Shown here: piece after piece, positions 49,919 through 57,685 of the stretch
Position numbering within the stretch: the stretch's first letter is position 1
How the letters are laid out: each line of letters opens with the position of its first letter
Source of the DNA: Planctomycetaceae bacterium
Lineage (GTDB): Bacteria; Planctomycetota; Planctomycetia; Pirellulales; Thermoguttaceae
DNA length: 64,000 nucleotides
Direction of reading: 5' to 3'
NCBI GenBank assembly: GCA_021372005.1
Contig: JAJFVC010000051.1
Coordinates: 1 to 64,000, forward strand
The notes under the pieces: generated by a model
Told to the model about the DNA's origin: nothing
Seen by the model: only the letters and a program-made list of their open reading frames with translations
Databases searched by the model: none
Program-made: the position numbers and the translations under genes

Positions 49919-49942
49919 GGGATTAGGGATTAGGGGCGAGGG
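49919..49942. repeat. G-quadruplex-capable GGGATTAGGG repeat between fliQ and fliP
   Basis: Four G tracts occur on the plus strand: GGG (49919-49921), GGG (49926-49928), GGGG (49933-49936) and GGG (49940-49942), spaced by 4, 4 and 3 bases (ATTA, ATTA, CGA). The G-rich strand is the template strand of the flagellar operon. It fills most of the 42-bp fliQ-fliP spacer and resembles the GGGGTTAGGGATTAG element before fliI. Confidence 0.7.
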
Positions 49943-49949
49943 ACGGCCT

Positions 49950-50756
49950 TTACTGAAAACTTTGCAAAAGCATTCCGACGACCAGACGCCAGCCGTCGAC
50001 CAACACGAACAACAACAATTTCAGCGGCAGCGACACCAACGCCGGCGGCACCATCAACATGCTCATCGACACCATGACGCTGGCCACGACCATGTCGAGA
50101 ATCAAAAACGGCAGAAAGATCTGAAACCCGATCAAAAACGCCGTCTTCAGCTCGCTCAGCATGAACGCCGGCAGCAAGGCTTGGAGCGGCACGTCGTCGT
50201 AGCTGGTCGGCGCGGCGCGATGCGGCAGATAGTTCATGAACAGCCAGACGTCTTCGGTGTTTTTGGTGTTTTCGATTTGCGCGATCATGAATCGGCGGAT
50301 CGGCGCGACGCCGGTCGTCCAGGCCTGCTGGGCGTCGATCCGATGCTGCGTGTATGGAACCACGGCGTTGTCGTAGACTTGTTTCCACGCCGGACTCATC
50401 ACGAGCAGCGTGACGAACAACGCCAGCGTGGTGATCACCTGCGTCGGCGGAAGATTTTGCGTTCCGAGGGCCTGCCGCAACAGACTGAGCACCACCACGA
50501 CGCGGACGAAGCACGTGGTCATCAGCAGCGCCGCCGGTGCGAGGCTCAACACGGCCAGCAGCAGCATCACCTGCAACGACGAACCGAGCCCTTCGGGACT
50601 GGTCCAACCTTTCGGACCGGCGGCCAACCCGTCGGGCAATTGGACCGACAGCGGCTGATTGGCCGGCGCGGGCGTTGGCTCTTCGGCCCGTGCCGCCGCG
50701 GCGAACATCAGGCATCCGAGCAAACACAACATTGTTGGCATCCAACGGCCCATCAT
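49950..50756 (-). CDS. fliP: Flagellar export apparatus protein FliP
   Basis: 268 residues, with a cleavable signal (MPTMLCLLGCLMFAAAARA) as usual for FliP. The body shows LLLAVLSLAPAALLMTTCFVRVVVVLSLLRQALGTQNLPPTQVI, FMNYLPHRA in the periplasmic part, and the signature LLPAFMLSELKTAFLIGFQIFLPFLILDMVVASVMVSMSMLMVPP. Five copies form the core of the gate. Its ATG overlaps the fliO stop by 4 bp (ATGA), so translation is coupled. Confidence 0.96.
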   Translation of the reverse strand: MMGRWMPTMLCLLGCLMFAAAARAEEPTPAPANQPLSVQLPDGLAAGPKGWTSPEGLGSSLQVMLLLAVLSLAPAALLMTTCFVRVVVVLSLLRQALGTQNLPPTQVITTLALFVTLLVMSPAWKQVYDNAVVPYTQHRIDAQQAWTTGVAPIRRFMIAQIENTKNTEDVWLFMNYLPHRAAPTSYDDVPLQALLPAFMLSELKTAFLIGFQIFLPFLILDMVVASVMVSMSMLMVPPALVSLPLKLLLFVLVDGWRLVVGMLLQSFQ

Positions 50757-51262
50757 CGGCGGTTCTCCGTGCGACGCAACGGGGTTTGCAGCCGGCCCGA
50801 GCGACACAGCGCCGTCAGACGCTCGACCTCTTCGGGATCGTCGATTTCCAGGAGCGGCCGGGCGTCGGTCAGCGAAATGGCCGTCAACAACAGCTTGGGA
50901 CCGCAACGAATCAAATGCACCTGCTGGCGATTGGCCAACGGCGCCCGCCCGAGCGTCTCGAACGCCTCGGTCGGCAACAGTCCGATTCGGCCCGGCATGG
51001 CGCGACGGATCAGCCAGACCAACGCCAAAAAAATGCCCAACACCAGGACCAAACTGCCGCCGATAGTGATCGGCGAGAGGAGGCCAGGCCGTTTGGCGGG
51101 TTCGTCGCGTCCGGCGTCGTGCGGTTTTAGCGGCATCGCGTCGGCCGATTGCAGCGTCGCCGGTCCGGCGTCGGACGACAACGGCGCGGCGACGATCGCG
51201 GTTCCTCGCAGCGCGCACACTGCGACGATCGCCAGTCCGATCGCTTTGATTCCATCTCGCAT
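50753..51262 (-). CDS. fliO: Flagellar biosynthesis protein FliO
   Basis: 169 residues: signal-like first helix (AIGLAIVAVCALRGTAIVAA), an Ala/Pro-rich segment, then a membrane helix (GGSLVLVLGIFLALVWLIRRAM) and the FliO domain (FETLGRAPLANRQQVHLIRCGPKLLLTAISL). FliO assists FliP assembly. AAGGAG precedes the ATG. The stop overlaps the fliP start. Confidence 0.9.
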   Translation of the reverse strand: MRDGIKAIGLAIVAVCALRGTAIVAAPLSSDAGPATLQSADAMPLKPHDAGRDEPAKRPGLLSPITIGGSLVLVLGIFLALVWLIRRAMPGRIGLLPTEAFETLGRAPLANRQQVHLIRCGPKLLLTAISLTDARPLLEIDDPEEVERLTALCRSGRLQTPLRRTENRR

Positions 51263-51281
51263 CGCTGGGCTCCTTGTTCGT

Positions 51282-51635
51282 TCAGCGTTCCATCGGGGAG
51301 ATCAGCTCGACCACACGGACGCCGATCCGGCCGTCGACGACCACCGGTTCGCCTCGGGCCACAAGTCGTCCGTCGGCGTACACCCCGACCAGATCGGTGG
51401 CGGGATTGTCCAGGGCCACGATGTCGCCGAGTCGCAACGATTGGGCCTCGTCGCGGCGCAGTCGGGCGCGTCCGAATTCGATTCGCACGGGAACGGCCGT
51501 CGGGTCGTCCGATCGGGCCGTCTCGACGGGGCGGACGGCCGGCTCGCCGTCAAAGGGCTCCCAACGACAGGGCGTCGGGCCAGTCGCCGATCCGGCGTTG
51601 GTCGGCGTTCGCTCTGAAAGGTGTTCGTTCGTCAT
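51282..51635 (-). CDS. fliN: Flagellar motor switch protein FliN
   Basis: 117 residues. The N-terminal 45 are variable and charged; the SpoA/C-ring domain follows: VPVRIEFGRARLRRDEAQSLRLGDIVALDNPA, GRLVARGEPVVVDGRIGVRVVELISP. FliN forms the base of the C-ring with FliM and FliG and also docks the FliH-FliI complex. FliM, normally encoded just upstream of fliN, is not found in the window. AGGAGTTCTTAG precedes the ATG. Confidence 0.92.
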   Translation of the reverse strand: MTNEHLSERTPTNAGSATGPTPCRWEPFDGEPAVRPVETARSDDPTAVPVRIEFGRARLRRDEAQSLRLGDIVALDNPATDLVGVYADGRLVARGEPVVVDGRIGVRVVELISPMER

Positions 51636-51673
51636 TTCTAAGAACTCCTAGACGAGCCGCAATCGTCGGACGG

Positions 51674-52141
51674 CTACGGTTCGTCGTCTTGCAAAAACCG
51701 GGCGACCGCGGCGGTCCGGGCGGCGGATTCGTCGAGCCGTTTGACGGTTTGTCGCTCCTCGATTTGACGATGAGCCGCCCATTGATGCTCGCGGAGTTTT
51801 TCAAGCGATCGGACCTCGCGGTCGGCCTCGATCGCTGCACGCCGCCGCCGTTCGATTTCGACGGCCAGCGATTGCCGATCGCGTTGGAGCGTTTCAGCGT
51901 CGCATCGCAATGACTCGGCATAACGTTGCGCCTCGAACAGTTGCGCAAGATTCAACAGACCGGGGCCGCCGCTCGTGCGGCATTCGATCTGAAGCCGCGT
52001 CTGCTCGGCGTGGACATCCGCCTGTTGTTGCTCCAGCGCGGCGTCGGCCCGTTGCGACTCGGCCAATTGCGCGCGTCGCTCGTCGCGGGCCATCTCGCGG
52101 AGTTTTTGGAGGGTCGCCAGTCGAAATTGGAACTTGGACAT
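51674..52141 (-). CDS. fliJ: Flagellar export chaperone FliJ
   Basis: 155 residues, nearly all alpha-helical coiled coil. The FliJ start FQFRLATLQKLREMARDERRAQLAES is clear, and a second heptad-rich segment (LAVEIERRRRAAIEADREVRSLEKLREH) follows. FliJ sits in the FliI hexamer and couples it to FlhA. It begins 3 bp after the fliI stop, so the two are translationally coupled. Confidence 0.88.
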   Translation of the reverse strand: MSKFQFRLATLQKLREMARDERRAQLAESQRADAALEQQQADVHAEQTRLQIECRTSGGPGLLNLAQLFEAQRYAESLRCDAETLQRDRQSLAVEIERRRRAAIEADREVRSLEKLREHQWAAHRQIEERQTVKRLDESAARTAAVARFLQDDEP

Positions 52142-52144
52142 CGT

Positions 52145-53470
52145 TTATTCGGACGGTTCAAGCAACGCCTGATATCGATCGAAAAGTTCGAGCAGTTCGC
52201 CCCTTGCGTTGGCCAACGAGGCGGGCCGCCCGATCGGCTGACGCAGGTAGTCGTTCAACGCCGCCTGCATGTCGATCGCGGCGTCGACGGTCCGATTGCT
52301 GCCGCGTCGATACGCCCCGATCGAAATCAAATCTTGGTGGTCGCGGTATGCGCCGAGCATGTCGCGGATTGCGTGAATCGCGTGCAGTTGTTCCGCGTCG
52401 ACCACGTCGGGCGTCAACCGGCTGATGCTCTCCAACACGTCGATGGCCGGATAATGGCCGCGCGACGCCAGGCGGCGCGAAAGCCAGGTGTGGCCGTCCA
52501 ACAGCCCCCGGACGGCATCGCTGATCGGCTCGTTCGGATCGTCGGCCTCGACCAGCACGGAGTAGAACGCGGTGATGCTGCCCGACGCGCTCCGGCCGGT
52601 CCGTTCGACCAGTCGAGGCAGCGAGGCGAACACCGACGGCGTAAAACCTCGCGTGGTGGGCGGCTCGCCGGCCGCCAGCCCGATCTCGCGCTGGGCCAAC
52701 GCAAACCGCGTCAACGAATCCATCAGTAGCAGCACGTCCTTGCCGCGGTCTCGAAAATGCTCGGCCACGGCCGTGGCGGTTTGCGCCGCTTGCGTGCGCA
52801 TCAACGCCGGCTGATCGCTCGTGGCGACGATCACGACGCTTTTGGCCAAGCCGTCGGGCCCCAGGTCGCGTTCGAGAAACTGATTCACCTCGCGGCCTCG
52901 CTCGCCGATCAACGCGATGACGATCACGTCGGCCGAACTGTAGCGAGCCATCATGCCCAGCAGCGTGCTCTTGCCGACGCCCGAACCCGAGAAAATGCCC
53001 ATCCGCTGGCCCTTGCCGCACGTCAACAGCCCGTCGATCGCGCGGACGCCCGTCGAAAGCGGCTCGTCGATGCGGGGCCGCGCGCAGGGATCGGGCGGCG
53101 CTTGTTGCAGCGACACACGCTGGTCGAGCGCCGGTAGCGGGCGACCGTCGATCGGACGGCCCTCGGCGTCGATGACTCGCCCCAGCAGTTCATTGCCCAC
53201 GCGCAGCCATCGCACGGTGCGAACCAGGCGAACCCGATTGCCGCGACGCACGCCCTCGAAGGGACTCAAGGGATACAACACGGTCAAGTCGTCGCGAAAC
53301 CCGACCACCTCGGCCGCGAGCGGCTCGCCCGACTGCCGTTGAATTTCCGCCACCGCCCCGATTGGCGCAGGGAAATCCGACGCCGAAATCGTCGTGCCGA
53401 TCATCCGCGCGACGCTGCCCATGAGCGCCGTCGGCATGATTTGGTCGAGTTGTTCAACAAGGTCGGGCAT
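52145..53470 (-). CDS. fliI: Flagellar export ATPase FliI
   Basis: 441 residues, the typical length. The Walker A SGSGVGKSTLLGMMAR, Walker B DVLLLMDSLTRFALAQREIGLAAGEPPTTRG and the catalytic Glu in GERGREVNQFLER match FliI and the F1-ATPase beta subunit. It energises export with FliH and FliJ. The frame starts 23 bp after fliH with no Shine-Dalgarno; the leader is the C-rich CCCTAACCCCTCTCTTCCTTC. Confidence 0.96.
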   Translation of the reverse strand: MPDLVEQLDQIMPTALMGSVARMIGTTISASDFPAPIGAVAEIQRQSGEPLAAEVVGFRDDLTVLYPLSPFEGVRRGNRVRLVRTVRWLRVGNELLGRVIDAEGRPIDGRPLPALDQRVSLQQAPPDPCARPRIDEPLSTGVRAIDGLLTCGKGQRMGIFSGSGVGKSTLLGMMARYSSADVIVIALIGERGREVNQFLERDLGPDGLAKSVVIVATSDQPALMRTQAAQTATAVAEHFRDRGKDVLLLMDSLTRFALAQREIGLAAGEPPTTRGFTPSVFASLPRLVERTGRSASGSITAFYSVLVEADDPNEPISDAVRGLLDGHTWLSRRLASRGHYPAIDVLESISRLTPDVVDAEQLHAIHAIRDMLGAYRDHQDLISIGAYRRGSNRTVDAAIDMQAALNDYLRQPIGRPASLANARGELLELFDRYQALLEPSE

Positions 53471-53481
53471 GAAGGAAGAGA

Positions 53482-53496
53482 GGGGTTAGGGATTAG
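53482..53496. repeat. GGGGTTAGGGATTAG element between fliH and fliI
   Basis: Two G tracts on the plus strand, read as CTAATCCCTAACCCC in the operon direction. The element spans the fliH stop codon and leads into the fliI start. It shares the TTAGGGATTAG core with the fliQ-fliP spacer. Confidence 0.6.
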
Positions 53497-54137
53497 CCGA
53501 TCAGTTCTTCTTCGATACGATGTAGTTGGGACTCAAACTGTTGGTCGATCGTTCCGAAACGAGTGTCGACGCGGCAGCCGCCTCGCGTGATCGACGGGTC
53601 GGGCGTCAGTTCGGCGTCGCCGAGCGAGGACATCGAGTCGACGATGGCCCGAACTTCGGAGCCCAAGGTTTTAAGATCGTCGGGGTGCAGTCGCACGCGG
53701 ACGTTCGCGCTGCCGGCGGCCAGCTCCAACGCCTCGCGGACCAATTTGAGCGTCACTTCCGGTTGGCGACGCAACTCGCCGCGGAGGATTCGGGCGGCCA
53801 TCGCCGACGCCAGCCGAACGGCGCTCGACTCCCAATGGGCAAGCCAGGCCTGTCGGGCCGCGAGGAGATCGTCGGCCGCGCGTTGCAGGGCTTCGATCGA
53901 CGGGGCCAATTGTTCGGCCACCATGCGTTCGACCGTTTGGGCCGCGGCCATCGCACCTTCTTCGGCGGCGCGCTGACGGATCGAGTCGGCCTCCTTGCGG
54001 GCTTCGGTCACGAGCCGATCGGCCTCGATTTTTTGGGCGGCCGCAAACCGTTCGGCTTCGGCGGCCAGGTCGTCGAAGTTCATGCCGGAGCCGCGTCGAT
54101 CGCGCGGCGGATCGTCGAGTCGAAAAATTGTGCCCAT
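53493..54137 (-). CDS. fliH: Flagellar assembly protein FliH
   Basis: 214 residues. An Ala/Glu-rich coiled coil (residues about 20-110: FDDLAAEAERFAAAQKIEAD) is followed by the FliH C-terminal domain (LRGELRRQPEVTLKLVREALELA, VRVRLHPDDLKTLG, and GGCRVDTRFGTIDQQFESQL). FliH binds FliI as a dimer and regulates its ATPase. The start used gives a short tail before the coiled coil; an ATG 18 codons later is possible. Confidence 0.88.
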   Translation of the reverse strand: MGTIFRLDDPPRDRRGSGMNFDDLAAEAERFAAAQKIEADRLVTEARKEADSIRQRAAEEGAMAAAQTVERMVAEQLAPSIEALQRAADDLLAARQAWLAHWESSAVRLASAMAARILRGELRRQPEVTLKLVREALELAAGSANVRVRLHPDDLKTLGSEVRAIVDSMSSLGDAELTPDPSITRGGCRVDTRFGTIDQQFESQLHRIEEELIG

Positions 54138-54201
54138 AACCGTTTTGGAAAAACTGCGGAACGCCGGGAGGAATGTAAACCGTCAAACAACGCCACGACC
54201 G

Positions 54202-55197
54202 CTAGGCGGCTCTCGCATCGCGCGATACGTCGAACGACAATCGTCGGGCCGTTGCGGCAATTTGGCTTCTCGCGGCGTCGATGTCGCTCAGCCGAATGGG
54301 TTCGGGACATTCGAGCCGGCGGCGCCACTGTTTGGCCTGCTCGGGCGAGAGTCCGTCGAGCACCCGTTCGACCAGCGTCGTCGCCGCGCCCAGCAGGGCC
54401 GCCGTCGCCACGTTGGGATCGGTGGCCTGAAAAACCGCCTTCAACAGGGTGTCGTCCAATTGAGCCAGGTCGTCGAACTCCATCGGCTGGTAGCCGAGCA
54501 TTTCGGCCAGCGACGGATCGTAGTGGGCCAGGTGGTCCACGATTTCACCGGCGGTTGCGCCGTCGCAAGCCGCTAAAATTCTCGCGACGGTTTGCGGGCC
54601 GTCGATCCGTTGCCGCGAATCGCTTTTTTTTCGGGCGAGCCGCTCTTCCAACGTCTGCTCGACTTGACGCAACGTCTCGGGATCGGCGCGTTCAAGATCG
54701 GCCAAGCGACGGATCACCTCGATTTGCAGCGACGGCTCGAAATGAGCCAACGTGGCGCCGGCCCGATCGGGCGGTAAATGCGAAAGCACCAAAGCGATCG
54801 TTTGCGGACGTTCGGCGGTCAACAATTCGGCCAATCGCGGATCGTCGGTGTCGCGAAGGAACTCGAACGGCGCGGAGGTCGAAACGGCGGCCTCCGAGGA
54901 AACCGGCGCGTCCAGATCGTCCAGAAAATCACGCCGGGTCGCGTCGATCGACAGTTTGTCCAACTCGATGCCGGCCGGCGCTGCCGGAGGAATCATCGGT
55001 TCGATGCGTTGGAACTCGTCGATCACGCGCTGCTGCTCTTGCAGGTTGATCGTATCGAGGTTTCGCATCGCCTCGCGCACTTGTCGGGCTCGCTCGGGGT
55101 CCATCTGCTCCAGCAGCCGATCAGCGACCGTCTGGTCCAAACCGGCCACGAAAAGAGCCGCTTTTCGGATGCCTGCCGCTTGCCGATCGTTCGCCAT
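54202..55197 (-). CDS. fliG: Flagellar motor switch protein FliG
   Basis: 331 residues. Its N-domain binds FliF, the middle has the conserved ERPQTIALVLSHLPPDRAGATLAHF (usually EHPQTIA), and the C-domain carries the charged torque helix region (VATAALLGAATTLVERVLDGLSPEQAKQWRRRLE). Together with FliM and FliN it forms the rotor switch. The GGTGGA ribosome-binding site lies inside the last codons of fliF, and the two genes are 3 bp apart. Confidence 0.95.
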   Translation of the reverse strand: MANDRQAAGIRKAALFVAGLDQTVADRLLEQMDPERARQVREAMRNLDTINLQEQQRVIDEFQRIEPMIPPAAPAGIELDKLSIDATRRDFLDDLDAPVSSEAAVSTSAPFEFLRDTDDPRLAELLTAERPQTIALVLSHLPPDRAGATLAHFEPSLQIEVIRRLADLERADPETLRQVEQTLEERLARKKSDSRQRIDGPQTVARILAACDGATAGEIVDHLAHYDPSLAEMLGYQPMEFDDLAQLDDTLLKAVFQATDPNVATAALLGAATTLVERVLDGLSPEQAKQWRRRLECPEPIRLSDIDAARSQIAATARRLSFDVSRDARAA

Positions 55198-55200
55198 AGA

Positions 55201-56808
55201 TCAATCCACCTGTCCGATCCAATGTCGCAATACGTTGGCGGCCGCGTCGGGATCGCGGTCGACCAACTCGGAAATCTCGTCGTGAGCCGCCGGAGCGATT
55301 TCACGAAATCGTTGGGCATGGGGCGGCGGCACCGGCGATCCCACGGCGTCGTCCCGCATCAAACCAAAATCGTCCGGCGTCGCCGATGGCTTGGGCGTCG
55401 TCGGTTCCGTCGCCGAGGGACGCGGCAGTTGGCGAACGATCGAACGCAACACGAGCAGGCCGACCAACGCCAGCCCCAAAACGCTCAACGTCCGCCACGA
55501 TTGTTGGAGCCAAGTCAACGCTTCTTGAACGTGATCGGGCGCAACTTTTTCGATCGGCGTCGAGATGTCTTGGAACGTCGTGACGGTGACCAATTCGGCC
55601 GCTTTGGCCGGGCTCTCCGACGACGGAAGCAACTGGGCGACGTGCCGCCGAATCTTTTCGGATTCCTCCACGCGAATCCGATCCAGCGCGGCCAGATCGG
55701 GCGATTCGGCCGAGCGGCCCGGCTCCAACGCCCGTTGCTCTTGCCAAATCTTCTTGAAATAGCTGACCGGCACGCCGACGGACACGCGGGCCTGCACCGG
55801 CGTCAGGCCGACGCTCTCGCGTTCGATCTGTTCGCGCGAGCCGGACATGGCGGGTGTTGTCTGGGCGTCGCCTGACGAACCGTTTAGCAGACTGTCGAGA
55901 ATCGCGGCCGTGTTGGGCAACACGCTGTTGCGGGGCGCGGTCGGTCGGACTTCGTCGCCGGGCGTGCGTTTTTCCTGGCGGAAACGAATCAGCCGTTCGC
56001 GGTCGAGCACCACGGTGGGCTCGACGGTCACCTTGGGAATGAAGCACAAGGCGTTGAGGATTTTAGCTTTCAGGTCTTGTTCGTAGGTCCGTTTGAGCGA
56101 GATATAGAGGTTTTCGTCGGCGCCGCCGGCGTCTTCGGCCACTCCGTGCCACGTACGCCCGTTGAGGTCGGAGACCGTGACGTTTTCGGGTTTCAGGCCG
56201 GCGATCGCCCCGGCCACGAAATAACGGATCGACGACACGCGGGCCTCGTCGAGTTGCGCGTCACCGACTGGTTTGACGCTGACGGTGGCCGTGATGAGTT
56301 TTTCGCGTTGGAATCCGGTCTTCATGTCGACGTCGTACAGCACGAAGGCGTTTTCAATGCCCGGCATCGAGCGGATCACGAGCGCCATTTCGGTTTGCCG
56401 TGCGATTTTGAGGCGATCGTCGCGGGCGTCGCGGCTCTCGAAGGCGTTTCCGTTGTTGACCGCCGCGATCAACGACTCGCCGAAGTTGGGCGGCAAGGCG
56501 TTTGCGGCGACCAGCGCACCCATGTAAATCGGTTCTTGCCCCCGCGGCACGCGGATCGACGTGCCGTCGATTCGATAGTTCGTCAAATTAGCTTTTGCCA
56601 ACGCGGCTTCCATTTTCGGCAACTGGTTGGCGGCCACGGCCACGCCGTGCATCAGGTCGGCGTCGGGGGCGACGGTCTGGTGGGTCAGCAAGTAACCGAG
56701 ACTCGCCATCGCGACGACGGCCGACAGGGCTGCCGCCCAACGCGCGCCCGGCGTCATCGAACGAAACAAATCGTGTAGTTGCGAATAGGCCCGATTCACA
56801 AAGTCCAT
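55201..56808 (-). CDS. fliF: Flagellar MS-ring protein FliF
   Basis: 535 residues. Two membrane helices (residues about 25-42 and 440-460: LGLALVGLLVLRSIVRQL) enclose a periplasmic region with ring-building motifs (VAANQLPKMEAALAKANLTNYRI; VSVKPVGDAQLDEARVSSIRYFVAGAIAGLKPENVTVSDLNGRT). The cytoplasmic tail ends ISELVDRDPDAAANVLRHWIG, the conserved FliG-binding segment. It forms the MS-ring in the inner membrane. FliE, often encoded just upstream, is not present. Confidence 0.95.
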   Translation of the reverse strand: MDFVNRAYSQLHDLFRSMTPGARWAAALSAVVAMASLGYLLTHQTVAPDADLMHGVAVAANQLPKMEAALAKANLTNYRIDGTSIRVPRGQEPIYMGALVAANALPPNFGESLIAAVNNGNAFESRDARDDRLKIARQTEMALVIRSMPGIENAFVLYDVDMKTGFQREKLITATVSVKPVGDAQLDEARVSSIRYFVAGAIAGLKPENVTVSDLNGRTWHGVAEDAGGADENLYISLKRTYEQDLKAKILNALCFIPKVTVEPTVVLDRERLIRFRQEKRTPGDEVRPTAPRNSVLPNTAAILDSLLNGSSGDAQTTPAMSGSREQIERESVGLTPVQARVSVGVPVSYFKKIWQEQRALEPGRSAESPDLAALDRIRVEESEKIRRHVAQLLPSSESPAKAAELVTVTTFQDISTPIEKVAPDHVQEALTWLQQSWRTLSVLGLALVGLLVLRSIVRQLPRPSATEPTTPKPSATPDDFGLMRDDAVGSPVPPPHAQRFREIAPAAHDEISELVDRDPDAAANVLRHWIGQVD

Positions 56809-56880
56809 CTGACCAGTCCTATGAGGTTCAAACTCCCCCGGATTCCCGACCGTCCGTTGGCGATCCGATCCTCCATTCGA

Positions 56881-57366
56881 TCAAGCGGCGGCTTCCATCG
56901 CGGCGACCCGCGGAATGCGAAGCGTGAAGGCCGCTCCGCCTTCCGGGCAGTTCGCCACGGTGACCGTGCCGCCGTGCAGTTCGGCGATGCGAAGTACGAC
57001 GGCCAATCCCCAGCCGGCCCCGCCGCGCTGCGACGAGGGAACCAGCTCGAACGCTTCGCGGCGTTGTTCGTCCGAAAGGGTCGCCCCGGTGTCGGCAACT
57101 TCCAATTCCGTGGCGTTGGGACCGGCGGCCGATGTGATGAATAGCGATCCGCCGTCCGGCATTGCGTCCACGGCGTTCAACACCAGATTACGCACCGCGC
57201 GACGCAGCAATTCGGGATCCGCAGTGATCATTTGATCCGAGGGAACGTCGAGGAACGTCTGAATAGCGTGTTCCGACAATCGCGATTTCAGCGGCCCGCA
57301 GACGCTGTCGACCAGTTCTTGCAAGGGAAATTGTTTCCATGACCGGTTGGTTGAGCTTGAAAACAT
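56881..57366 (-). CDS. Orphan histidine-kinase-type ATPase domain at the head of the flagellar operon
   Basis: 161 residues. Only the HATPase domain is present: N-box RRAVRNLVLNAVDAMPDGG, G1 DTG (VADTGATLSDEQR) and G2 RGGAGWGLAVVLRIAELHGG. The H-box and dimerisation helices that normally precede it are missing; the frame upstream is closed by a stop, and the nearest promoter starts just before. It lies 72 bp ahead of fliF, where an AtoS/FlrB-like flagellar kinase is often found, so it may be the remains of a flagellar sensor kinase or a free ATPase partner. No response regulator is adjacent. Confidence 0.7.
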   Translation of the reverse strand: MFSSSTNRSWKQFPLQELVDSVCGPLKSRLSEHAIQTFLDVPSDQMITADPELLRRAVRNLVLNAVDAMPDGGSLFITSAAGPNATELEVADTGATLSDEQRREAFELVPSSQRGGAGWGLAVVLRIAELHGGTVTVANCPEGGAAFTLRIPRVAAMEAAA

Positions 57367-57515
57367 GGTTTTGGTCCAATCGCTATGGAAGGTCGAAATT
57401 CATTCCGAGGCCGGCCAACCGGAGGCTAGGCCTGGTCCACAAAAACCATTCCGCCTCGACGCGTGGTCGGGCGACGGACCGACCAGCACGCAAGGAACCG
57501 AAGAAAAGCGGGCGG

Positions 57516-57545
57516 TTTGTACTCGAAAACGGCCTGAGGTGTCAA
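57516..57545 (-). promoter_or_regulatory. Candidate sigma-70-like promoter for the flagellar operon
   Basis: On the minus strand TTGACA (57545-57540) and TACAAA (57521-57516) are separated by 18 bp. It would start about 150 nt ahead of the HATPase gene. Confidence 0.5.
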
Positions 57546-57601
57546 TGCACGTTTAGACCCGACCCAATGGGGGTGTCTGCAATCGTTCCCCCCATGCGAC
57601 C

Positions 57602-57631
57602 TTGACGCGTCGGCCTGCTCGCCCCTATACT
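57602..57631 (+). promoter_or_regulatory. Promoter for the TPR-like membrane protein gene
   Basis: TTGACG (57602-57607) and TATACT (57626-57631) are spaced by 18 bp, giving a leader of about 48 nt. Confidence 0.65.
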
Positions 57632-57685
57632 GCGGAATCTTCGGGCAATCGCCAAGGACTCTCTTTGAAACTGGGATCTTCGACC

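Larger units (their letters stand above)
57367..57685. other. 319-bp divergent intergenic region before the flagellar operon
   Basis: No gene was accepted. The region contains two promoter candidates back to back, one for the HATPase-fliF operon on the minus strand (57516-57545) and one for the TPR-like gene on the plus strand (57602-57631). No sigma-54 (GG-N10-GC) motif was recognised ahead of the flagellar genes. Confidence 0.6.
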
